A stretch of DNA of 64,000 bases from assembly GCF_018403245.1 (NCBI RefSeq), contig NZ_BOSH01000005.1, forward strand, positions 62,001 to 126,000, read 5' to 3'. A program made the translations under genes and the position numbers. This DNA is from Paenibacillus sp. J2TS4 (GTDB lineage Bacteria > Bacillota > Bacilli > Paenibacillales > NBRC-103111). Positions within the stretch are counted from its first letter, which is position 1, and each line of letters opens with the position of its first letter. The notes under the pieces are model-generated. The model searched no databases. It saw nothing but the letters and a program-made list of their open reading frames with translations, and was not told the DNA's origin. This document shows, piece by piece, positions 55,051 through 62,806 of this stretch.

Positions 55051-56634
55051 TTATTTTTGCCATTCTACTTTATAACGATCAATTTCATATCCGACCTCGT
55101 CATACAGAATTACTTCGTCGTCTACACCGTCCCATATACTCTCGGTAGTCCAGATAAAATACCGGTCGCTGAATACCGTCCCGCTGCTCTCCCTGATCCC
55201 GCGAACAGCACTCTCTCCGGTCATGATAATAATTCGACTGGCTGAACCTATTACGGTGCCTTCGGGAAATTGAAACACTTCCCCTCCTTTGGAACTGACC
55301 AATATCCAGCCGGAAAGGTCTTTTTCGTCCATTTCGGGGAAGTTGGAGATGATGACTGCCCCATCCGCATCTATTCGCGAGATTCCTACCGGATGATACA
55401 TAGAATGTACCCCATCCAAGAGCTTTTCGCCATTCACACCTATTTTTCTATCTATCGCTTGCCAGCTAAGTTCATTCAAGAAGGGAGACCAGGCAGAGCT
55501 GCAGCAGCCTGAACTCGCATACCCGCTTGAGATCATGGAGGCATCGAAAAATTTGCCGTCTTCCAGGAAGACGAAGCCTCGTGGGATGTCCAATGGCTCC
55601 TCCTTCGATTCTACCCATTGGACCCAAACCTCTTGATCATCTAAATGCTCTTTGGTGTATTGATAAGCCTTCTGGATAGCGATATTTCCATAACTTCTTT
55701 CCATCGTTCCGACATCGACACCGGCTAACCTAAGCTTTTGTTCTTCCCCGTTCCAATCCACCAGCAATGTAATTCCATCTATAACGTCTTTCACCTTGAC
55801 TTTGGTTTTAGGAGCGCAGCTTCCAACTACTTTATGAGCTTTGTCTTCCCAGCCTGCCAAACAGCCTAACGCATCCCCCAGTTTCCTGACCGGAATATAG
55901 GAAACTCCATCTCGTATTTCTACCGGAAAATCCATAGGCTGACCGTTTCGAATCGCCAAATCTTCGTCAATGGAATAACGGATGACGCTTTCTCCCTTAG
56001 TTATATCGATCTCATGGGTTGATGCTTCCCATGTCACGGTGGCACCCATCGATTCACCGGCCTGTTTCAGAGGAACATAGGTCGTGCCGTTCTCAAGAAG
56101 CGGAAAGCGTTCGAACTCAACTTGTTTACCATCCACATACATACCCGGAGGTCTTATGGCCCCATAATCGTTCGGGTTATACAAGGGCACCTCGAAATCC
56201 ACCGGGCTGATGAGAATCATTTCCTCCCAGGTTAGAAGCTGGTCCATCATCTCCTTGGTTAGCCGTGTGTGGAAACGGATAGGATGCACTTGGACCAACT
56301 CAGACGTATCCCCGAACGCTTCTCTGAATTTCTGTTCAAATTCCGAAGCCTTCGCTTCTCTTACGATCATGGCGGCCTCAATGGACTCTTCATCTTTTGC
56401 TGATTCCGCCCATTTTCTTAATTCCTTGCTAAGAAAAGGCTTCGAGTAATATTCGGGGTCCGCCCATTTGAATTGATCTATTGGAGTCACCTCGATCTTA
56501 TCAGAAGGAATCATCGTCCCGTAATCTTCAATGATGGTTGATTGTAATGGCTCTTCTTCCGCCGATGATGCTTCGGGCATAACGGCAAATCCTAACCCAA
56601 GACTGGCCAATAAAAGCGTGATCTTAAACAGCAT
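55051..56634 (-). CDS. Secreted protein with copper-amine-oxidase-type stalk, SNase-like and lamin-tail domains
   Basis: 527 residues from an ATG with GGATGAGG upstream. Signal peptide (about 1-24). After a roughly 120-residue N-terminal region come two copper-amine-oxidase N-terminal-like repeats (ENGTTYVPLKQAGESMGATV; RDGVSYIPVRKLGDALGCLA), residues about 165-270. Residues about 275-390 resemble a staphylococcal-nuclease domain (KVKDVIDGITLLVDW, KLRLAGVD, RGFVFLEDGKFFDASM), but the usual TPE-type acid is replaced (VDVGTMERSYG), so catalysis is doubtful. The last 100 residues look like a lamin-tail domain (AVIISNFPEMDEKDLSGWIL, ESIWDGVDDEVILYDEVGYE). Probably a surface-exposed protein; role unknown. 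Confidence 0.75.
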   Translation of the reverse strand: MLFKITLLLASLGLGFAVMPEASSAEEEPLQSTIIEDYGTMIPSDKIEVTPIDQFKWADPEYYSKPFLSKELRKWAESAKDEESIEAAMIVREAKASEFEQKFREAFGDTSELVQVHPIRFHTRLTKEMMDQLLTWEEMILISPVDFEVPLYNPNDYGAIRPPGMYVDGKQVEFERFPLLENGTTYVPLKQAGESMGATVTWEASTHEIDITKGESVIRYSIDEDLAIRNGQPMDFPVEIRDGVSYIPVRKLGDALGCLAGWEDKAHKVVGSCAPKTKVKVKDVIDGITLLVDWNGEEQKLRLAGVDVGTMERSYGNIAIQKAYQYTKEHLDDQEVWVQWVESKEEPLDIPRGFVFLEDGKFFDASMISSGYASSGCCSSAWSPFLNELSWQAIDRKIGVNGEKLLDGVHSMYHPVGISRIDADGAVIISNFPEMDEKDLSGWILVSSKGGEVFQFPEGTVIGSASRIIIMTGESAVRGIRESSGTVFSDRYFIWTTESIWDGVDDEVILYDEVGYEIDRYKVEWQK

Positions 56635-57144
56635 CCAACAACCTCATCCTTTCCATTGAATATTCAGCTCAGCAACATTGGGATCGAGTCTCCCGTTAAT
56701 GTAATCAACAACAAATTATGTATAAATGGAATATACCACATATTATTTAAAAATTTGGTATAAAACAGATGAATTTGTGACGTACCTTATGCGAAAGGTG
56801 CTCGCTTTGAATATCATGGCAAGCGGTCTGGGGTTAGGTAGGAAAACAAAATAAGGTGCAATTGTACCCCCCAATTCTATCGTTCTAGCTATTTTTGAGA
56901 TTATGGTGTAAAAATGCGCTCTATTTTCCACGATTCTAAAAAAATGATGATTTCACCAATTTAAAGGGTACTTTTGCACCTGAATGCCCATTTTGTGAAA
57001 AAGGTTGGATCTAAGAGGCATTTTTGCACTTCAATCCTCCTCCATTTCGCTAAAAGGAAATTGGGCGTCAAGCACTGGCACGGGGGTTGACCATCCCCAC
57101 GCCATCGCCACAGCTAACTCCATAGAGGAGAAACGTTTAGACAA
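56635..57144. other. Gene-free, AT-rich stretch with repeated GTGCAAAAA-like motifs
   Basis: No gene was seen. Short motifs recur on both strands: GGTGCAATTGTACC, GGTGTAAAAATGC, GTACTTTTGCACCTGAAT, CATTTTTGCACTTCAAT, in the style of the other intergenic repeats here. Confidence 0.4.
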
Positions 57145-57190
57145 ATATAAAAAACTGCGCAATCAAGCGGGATCGCATTGGATTGCGCAG
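57145..57190 (-). terminator. Terminator downstream of the decayed permease gene
   Basis: CTGCGCAATC (57155-57164) and GATTGCGCAG (57181-57190) form a perfect 10-bp stem. On the minus strand it is followed by TTTTTTATATTT. Confidence 0.8.
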
Positions 57191-57227
57191 CTTTTATAAG
57201 CATCCTTTAAGCAGCTATAAGCAGCAT

Positions 57228-57489
57228 CTATCCTTTCACCGCTCCGACGAGCTGGCCATGGATGAAATATTTCTGGCCGAAAGGATAGACAATGATAATA
57301 GGGAGTACGGTCAGCATCAGCGCGGCCATTTTCATATTTTAGGGTGACGACGGGGCCTCCCCCGATTAAGGCGTTCTGCGTCTGCTGATCGATGAACTGC
57401 GACGTGTTAATCAGAATTTCCCGCAGCTGAAGCTGCAGTATCCACATCTGGCGGTCGCGGATATAGATCAACGCATTGAACCACTCGTG
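57228..57489 (-). pseudogene. Truncated, frameshifted LplC-type permease remnant
   Basis: The last 85 codons of a sugar permease can be read in two frames. HEWFNALIYIRDRQMWILQL to IGGGPVV is in one; MKMAALMLTVLPIIIVYPFG to HGQLVGAVKG-stop (57228-57230) is in another. The switch is near 57335. Everything before HEWFN is missing and the sequence changes abruptly at 57490, next to a short hairpin (GCCTA/TAGGC). It is the scar of a third LplBC-type importer, likely lost when the operon to its right arrived or by deletion. Confidence 0.85.
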
Positions 57490-57555
57490 CCTATGCCTAA
57501 TAACTAGGCAGTTTGCTTTGTAGGTTTATCGGCCGATATAGGTTTATTGCTTGTG

Positions 57556-60108
57556 CTATTCGTTTTCCCTAAGCCGTTGGACAACGCTATCCTTTGATAT
57601 TCTTCTATACACCTGTATTGGCAGGATACATGCCAAAAGCAGCAGTACCGGAAAACAAATAATAAGTGGCATGAAAGTGAAATGATAAGTATAAGCGGCA
57701 CTTCCCTGAACAACGGTATGGACAGCAGCGTAACTGATCGCATAGCCGGCCGTTACAAAGATAAACAGCGTCATTCCGATATAATACACCCCTTCGAGAA
57801 CAAGCATCTTTTTGCCTTGTACGGCTGTCATACCTACACTTTCGAGCATGGCGAGCTCCTGTCGGCGGGAGAAAATATTGGTCAAGGTGGTGTTAATAAA
57901 ATTCAGGATTCCGATGAGCAAAATTACGACGCATAATGTAAAGCCAATGAGCGCAAATTGCCGATTATCGCTTTTCATCTCGGTGATATAATCAGAACGG
58001 GAACGGAAATCCACCTCGGGATCATCCGCAAGCAGCGCACCAATTTCTGTCTGGAGGCTGTCAATGTAAGCTTCATCTGCTATAACCGTAGCTGACATGA
58101 CATCGGGATTTGAAAGTTTATCAAACTCGGAGAACGGCAGATACACGGAAAATCCCGGCATGGAGATGAAGTGTGCACTCAAAGAATGCAGTTCACTATA
58201 ATTCACCCTGCCCATAACCTTATAGCTGCGCTTCTCTCCTTCCTTACTGCCTAAATGTAAGGTAACGGTATCACCGATCTTCACCATGTCCTCGCCGTAT
58301 CCAAGCAGCAAATAATCGCCTGACAAAAATTTTTCACGATCGAAATTTCCTTCTATCACGTTTTCCTCCAGCTTATCCAGCCAATAACTGTCAAAGCCGT
58401 AGACTTGTGTGTTTATGAAACCGCCGTATAAAGTGACAAGGTCCTTTTCTTCCATGATTCTTTCAATCTCCTGCTTCGTAAGAGACGGGTTCTCATTTGA
58501 AATACTGCTGCGCAGGAAGTTATGGGTATTATCGAAAAGATTACCTTCTATGGGAGCAAAGCCGTTATCATAATAAACCTTGGCAACTTCCTGCACACCT
58601 TCAAGCTCTTCCAACTCAGACAACAAATCATCATTTAGCGCATAGCTTGGTGCATATGGCCTGACAAGATTAAAATAATCCGTGCCGGCTATCAGAAAAT
58701 CACCGTTAATATAAGATCGCAGGAATTTATTTACGTCAAAGCTGGACACATAGGTGTAGACAATGTTAAATAGGATCAGCCCGACAGACAGGGAGGCGAT
58801 GACAAGGGACGCCTTTTTCCGGCTGCGGAAGAGATTGGACCACGCCATCCGGGATATTTTCGCTCCGCGCCCGCCACGCTTTGTCTTTTTTGCAGGAGCA
58901 AGCGAAACATGGGTGTAACGCACTGCCTCCATGGGGCTGACTTTGCCTGCTCTTGTGGCAGGGCCATGGCAACTTATCAACACAGTGACCAGTGCTATGG
59001 CCGCTCCAAGCAGGAATATCCACGGATTGGGGGGCGTTGCCATGTAATCAATGTTGACGAAGCTGAGAAGAACGGGAATCAACCCAATACCGAGCAGATA
59101 CCCCAACACCAGGCCAACAGGTATGCCGATTGCACAAAGCAGCAGCGCCTGAACATTCACGATACGTCCAATTTGCTTCTGTGTTGTACCGATTGTTTTA
59201 AGCAGACCATAAAACTTCACATCCCGCATGACGGAAATGTAGAAAATATTGTAGATGAGAAGATAGCCGCTCACCAGTATAATGGCAATGATCAAGGCCA
59301 TCGCCGCTATCGTTCCTCCGTTCGCCGTTGTTGAGGTATAGGCGCCGTTCAAGAAAACTCCCGCCGCTTCCGCGTCTATGCCGGTATCTTTGACGATAGT
59401 ATCCACATTTTCCTCAAGCTCGGACAAACTTCCGTTGATATTGGCCGTTAGCTTGGTCACACCGTAATAACTGCCGCCCATGCGCGTCTGTGCAGGGTCC
59501 ACACCTGCAAGCAGCTTGTCGGCCAAAGCTTCGGAGAGATATGCCCTGCCATAGGGTCTAAGATGGATATCGCTATCCCAAAAACCACTGACGGTGAAAT
59601 CCATGCTGTATAGTATCCCGGCTATTTCAAAATCCAAATGTACGGCCTGCCCCAATTCTTGCGGCAAACCCATCGCATCTAAAATCCAGCCCATCAGGGC
59701 GATTTCATTCTCTGCTACGGGCATCCTGCCCGTCGTTGGTTGGCTGAAGGTATACTCGGTAAAACTTTCGTCCGCCGTGTAGATTTCACAAGGTGTCTGA
59801 CGGCATACACCCTCGCTGGTCTGAGCAATCAGTCTTGATACGCCGTATTCCTTGATTAATGGATGTGCGGCCACACGCTGCGCCTCATCTTTGGTGAGGT
59901 ATTGAAAATCAACTTGCGTACTGCGTCCGTATTTGTGTATCAGCATCTGCTGCATACCGTCAGAAAGACTTATGGCCATAGTCAACACAGCCGTAATCAG
60001 AACAGTGGTAAGTACAATGGCAATCAGCGCAAATAGATTCCGGCTTTTATTTGCCAGAAAGCTTTGTTTCGATAGCCTCATTACAATGGCCCGGTTGTTA
60101 TTCCTCAT
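57556..60108 (-). CDS. FtsX-type ABC transporter permease (two FtsX domains)
   Basis: 850 residues; the ATG at 60108 overlaps the ATPase gene by 11 bases. Topology: one span near residues 25-48 (NLFALIAIVLTTVLITAVLT), a roughly 220-residue extracytoplasmic domain, a first FtsX core (ALIIAIILVSGYLLIYNIFY to AIALVTVLISCHGPA), a span near 440 (ASLVIASLSVGLILFNIVYT), a second extracytoplasmic domain of about 250 residues, and a second FtsX core (FTLCVVILLIGILNFINTTL) to the end. This MacB/LolE-like two-core layout differs from the shorter BceB type. With the ATPase it forms an exporter or mechanotransmission complex, probably for a peptide or lipid-linked stress. Confidence 0.88.
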   Translation of the reverse strand: MRNNNRAIVMRLSKQSFLANKSRNLFALIAIVLTTVLITAVLTMAISLSDGMQQMLIHKYGRSTQVDFQYLTKDEAQRVAAHPLIKEYGVSRLIAQTSEGVCRQTPCEIYTADESFTEYTFSQPTTGRMPVAENEIALMGWILDAMGLPQELGQAVHLDFEIAGILYSMDFTVSGFWDSDIHLRPYGRAYLSEALADKLLAGVDPAQTRMGGSYYGVTKLTANINGSLSELEENVDTIVKDTGIDAEAAGVFLNGAYTSTTANGGTIAAMALIIAIILVSGYLLIYNIFYISVMRDVKFYGLLKTIGTTQKQIGRIVNVQALLLCAIGIPVGLVLGYLLGIGLIPVLLSFVNIDYMATPPNPWIFLLGAAIALVTVLISCHGPATRAGKVSPMEAVRYTHVSLAPAKKTKRGGRGAKISRMAWSNLFRSRKKASLVIASLSVGLILFNIVYTYVSSFDVNKFLRSYINGDFLIAGTDYFNLVRPYAPSYALNDDLLSELEELEGVQEVAKVYYDNGFAPIEGNLFDNTHNFLRSSISNENPSLTKQEIERIMEEKDLVTLYGGFINTQVYGFDSYWLDKLEENVIEGNFDREKFLSGDYLLLGYGEDMVKIGDTVTLHLGSKEGEKRSYKVMGRVNYSELHSLSAHFISMPGFSVYLPFSEFDKLSNPDVMSATVIADEAYIDSLQTEIGALLADDPEVDFRSRSDYITEMKSDNRQFALIGFTLCVVILLIGILNFINTTLTNIFSRRQELAMLESVGMTAVQGKKMLVLEGVYYIGMTLFIFVTAGYAISYAAVHTVVQGSAAYTYHFTFMPLIICFPVLLLLACILPIQVYRRISKDSVVQRLRENE

Positions 60109-60790
60109 GCCATCGCCGCCCTTCCGCGGCGACGATTCTGCCGTCCTCCATCCGGATCACCCGGTCGGCCAGCTGAGCAATTTGCTCATTATGGGTAATC
60201 ATCACCATGGTCTGATGAAACTTGGTGGAGGTCATTTTTAAAATCCCCAACACATCCTGGCTGGTCTTGCTGTCAAGGTTGCCTGTAGGCTCGTCCGCGA
60301 GAAGAATAGACGGCTTTGTTGCCAGGGCGCGGGCAATGGCGACTCGCTGCTGCTGCCCGCCGGAAAGATGACTCGGCAGATTGTTTTTCTTTTCTGCAAG
60401 GCCCAGGGTTTCAATAATTTTGTTTACAAAGCCTTCATCCACACGGTTCCCATCCAGTTCAATAGGCAAAACGATATTCTCATACACGTTCAGGATCGGA
60501 ACAAGATTATAATTCTGGAATACAAAACCTACATTCCTGCGACGGAAGATGGTAAGCTGTTCAGCCGTCATTCTTGAAATATCGTTGCCGCCGACAATCA
60601 CTTTGCCGCCCGTTGGCGTATCCAAGCCTCCCAACATATGCAGGAGAGTGCTTTTTCCCGAACCTGACGTACCCACAACAGCGACAAATTCACCTTCCTG
60701 TATTTCCAGATCAATACCATCCAACGCCTTGACGATGTTAGGGGCTTTTCCATAATATTTTATTAAAGCTTCTGTTTTCAAAACGGACAT
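60098..60790 (-). CDS. ABC transporter ATPase, MacB/LolD-like
   Basis: 230 residues; ATG at 60790 with GGGAGG upstream. All motifs are present: Walker [16 protein letters not shown]-loop [12 protein letters not shown], signature [15 protein letters not shown], Walker [13 protein letters not shown], and the switch His in [11 protein letters not shown]. The [11 protein letters not shown] and [12 protein letters not shown] segments place it in the LolD/MacB/BceA group. It is coupled to the FtsX permease gene. Confidence 0.93.
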   Translation of the reverse strand: MSVLKTEALIKYYGKAPNIVKALDGIDLEIQEGEFVAVVGTSGSGKSTLLHMLGGLDTPTGGKVIVGGNDISRMTAEQLTIFRRRNVGFVFQNYNLVPILNVYENIVLPIELDGNRVDEGFVNKIIETLGLAEKKNNLPSHLSGGQQQRVAIARALATKPSILLADEPTGNLDSKTSQDVLGILKMTSTKFHQTMVMITHNEQIAQLADRVIRMEDGRIVAAEGRRWHEE

Positions 60791-60858
60791 GGTGACCTCC
60801 CTTCTCCTATGCTTTCATGATAAACCGCAGTTCTTACAGACCCCTAACAAATCAAGAT

Positions 60859-61776
60859 TTATTTCTTACAGTTTTGTAAGAATAATGAAAATGTCGTATA
60901 TTTCCCCGGCTTGGAATCCACAAGAATATAACCGCCTTGTTTTTGAAGAATCAAGGAGGCCAAATAAAGCCCCAGACCTGCCCCGTCCACAGTCTTGGCG
61001 TCCCTCCCGCGGTAAAACCTCTTAAAGATAAAGTTCCACTCCTCGGGTGCAATACCAATGCCATAATCCGTAATGCCGATTTTTGTGTAAATGGGCAAGG
61101 CTTCCACGGATATATGGATTTCTCCGTTTGGCGGGGAATATTTGACTGCATTTTCCAAGATGTTCGTTATAGCCTCACATGTCCATTTGCGGTCGTGGAG
61201 CAGGAATACATCATCTGAACAAGCCGTATGAATAGAAAGGTTCTTCCTTGCCGCCGCCCCGTATACGCTGCTTATGCTATCGGAAATAGTTTGCCTGATC
61301 CCTGCGGGAACAGGGGACAATTCGATAGCTCCCACCTCCAGCCTTGACATTTTTACAAGACTATCCATCAGCCATTGCAGCTTTTCCGTTCCCGCTTTTA
61401 TGCGTGATAAAAATTCCTGTTGCTCGGCTGCAGTAATATTTCCTTCCAGAAGCAGGTCGGTATACATGGAGACACCGGACAAGGGTGTTTTCATCTGATG
61501 AGACATATCCGATATGAAGCTTTGGATCTTTTCTTTTTCCTGCTTGGTTTGCGAAATGTCCGACAAGTTCATTTGGATGATTCTCATCGCTTTGTGATTC
61601 AGCTTGGAAAGACGGCTGTCGACCTCCGTTTCGGGGGACGGCTCCGCATTCTTATTTAATACGCTGTCCAATACCTTATCCATGGAATCAAAGTTTTTTC
61701 TTACGTAGACATAACAGAAAAAAATAGTCAGAGAGCATAAAATAACGACGATGAAGATCGCAACCGCAAGCGCCAT
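60859..61776 (-). CDS. Sensor histidine kinase with a single N-terminal membrane span
   Basis: 305 residues from the ATG at 61776, two bases after the regulator stop; a TTG at 61797 is the alternative. One membrane segment (AVAIFIVVILCSLTIFFCYV), a short linker with a coil, and no sizeable extracytoplasmic domain. The HisKA box is FISDMSHQMKTPLSGVSMYT and the ATPase boxes are ILENAVKYSPPNG, TDYGIGIAPEEW and GAGLGLYLASL. Kinases of this shape are often controlled by a partner ABC transporter, which fits the transporter encoded next to it. Confidence 0.88.
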   Translation of the reverse strand: MALAVAIFIVVILCSLTIFFCYVYVRKNFDSMDKVLDSVLNKNAEPSPETEVDSRLSKLNHKAMRIIQMNLSDISQTKQEKEKIQSFISDMSHQMKTPLSGVSMYTDLLLEGNITAAEQQEFLSRIKAGTEKLQWLMDSLVKMSRLEVGAIELSPVPAGIRQTISDSISSVYGAAARKNLSIHTACSDDVFLLHDRKWTCEAITNILENAVKYSPPNGEIHISVEALPIYTKIGITDYGIGIAPEEWNFIFKRFYRGRDAKTVDGAGLGLYLASLILQKQGGYILVDSKPGKYTTFSLFLQNCKK

Positions 61777-61778
61777 CC

Positions 61779-62459
61779 TTACATCCCACCCATCCAAATA
61801 TAGCCCATTCCATGAATGGTCTTGATGATTCGGGGACTTTTCAGGTCTTCCTCCAGCTTTGCGCGCAAGCGGCTGATGTTGACCCGCAGCGTGTTCTCAT
61901 CCACAAAGTGGCCTTCATTATCCCACAGGGAGGCTAATATTTGCTCCTTGGAAAGCACTTGTCCGGCATTTGTCAGCAAAAAAGCGAGCAGCCTGTATTC
62001 CGTAGCACTGATCGGGATTTCTTCATCTTCGCAGAAAAACTTGCAAAGATCTGTGTCCAGCCTGTATTTGCCTGAACGGATGACATGGCGGCTTTCAACC
62101 TCCGTGCGGCGGAGCAGGGCTTCTACCCTTGCGCGGAGAACAGAGAGTGAAAACGGCTTAGTAATGTAGTCATCCGCACCAGCCAACAGTCCGGATACCT
62201 CGTCCGTTTCCAAGTCGCAAGCTGTCAGCATGATAATAGGAATTGTTGAGTGCGTCCTAATCTCTTTGCACCAATCCATTCCATTCCCGTCCGGCAACCC
62301 TAAATCCAGTATTATCAGGTCCGTTTTATGCTGTTCCAGCCTCCGTTTCCCTTCTTTAATATTGCTTGCCGAAACGGTGTGATAGCCGTCCTTTTCAAAG
62401 GTAAACGCAATGCCACGATTTAAATGATCATCATCTTCCAGTATTAAAATGGTTTTCAT
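61779..62459 (-). CDS. OmpR-family response regulator
   Basis: 226 residues; ATG at 62459 after GGAGG. Receiver with ILILEDDDHLNRG, LIILDLGLPDGNG (phospho-Asp), IIMLTACD and DDYITKPFSL; then a winged helix (PISATEYRLLAFLLTNAGQV, NTLRVNISRLRAKLEE, IKTIHGMGYIWM). First gene of the regulator, kinase, ATPase and permease operon, an order typical of transporter-linked two-component modules that respond to cell-envelope attack. Confidence 0.92.
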   Translation of the reverse strand: MKTILILEDDDHLNRGIAFTFEKDGYHTVSASNIKEGKRRLEQHKTDLIILDLGLPDGNGMDWCKEIRTHSTIPIIMLTACDLETDEVSGLLAGADDYITKPFSLSVLRARVEALLRRTEVESRHVIRSGKYRLDTDLCKFFCEDEEIPISATEYRLLAFLLTNAGQVLSKEQILASLWDNEGHFVDENTLRVNISRLRAKLEEDLKSPRIIKTIHGMGYIWMGGM

Positions 62460-62522
62460 ACCGAACCTCCGTTGTTATCCTTCCCCTGCTTCAAGCGCGG
62501 GTCCTGCAGCTTTGGAGCATCC

Positions 62523-62671
62523 TTGGGGTCCCCCAAACATCAATCACCTGCTATAAATATATACGTTTAAACGAATAGATAAAAGTAAACGGGACGGGCA
62601 CAGATGGGCGCCTCCTTCCTGCTATCGAACACAAAACGCCGCCCCTACTCCTGTTTGGGCGGCCTTTGTTC
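62523..62671. promoter_or_regulatory. Upstream region with palindromes and a terminator-like hairpin
   Basis: TTGGGGTCCCCCAA (62523-62536) is a near-perfect palindrome. CGTTTAAACG (62564-62573) is a perfect palindrome upstream of the response-regulator gene. GCCGCCC and GGGCGGC near 62640-62663 form a hairpin followed by CTTTGTT, terminator-like on the plus strand though no plus-strand gene precedes it. Confidence 0.45.
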
Positions 62672-62675
62672 AATG

Positions 62676-62704
62676 TTGACAACGCTTTCAATTGTTCGTA
62701 CTAT
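62676..62704 (+). promoter_or_regulatory. Sigma-A promoter of the right-edge beta-helix gene, with overlapping cre-like site
   Basis: TTGACA (62676-62681), 17 bases, TACTAT (62699-62704). The bases 62677-62690 (TGACAACGCTTTCA) match 13 of 14 positions of the CcpA cre pattern, covering the -35 and spacer, a place that would give repression by preferred sugars. CGTTTAAACG palindromes lie at 62564-62573 and again at 62743-62752. Confidence 0.65.
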
Positions 62705-62742
62705 ATTAATAGTGAACCAGAAACAAACCAGAAAAAATCAAG

Positions 62743-62752
62743 CGTTTAAACG
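62743..62752. promoter_or_regulatory. CGTTTAAACG palindrome just downstream of the promoter
   Basis: A perfect 10-bp palindrome in the extended context AAGCGTTTAAACGGTT, reminiscent of LacI/GalR-type operators, about 39 bases past the -10. An identical 10-mer lies 179 bases upstream. Confidence 0.45.
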
Positions 62753-62806
62753 GTTTGGCTATGAAGGAGTCGAATCCGTGCCAACTATGAAAATGGAGGG
62801 TTAATA

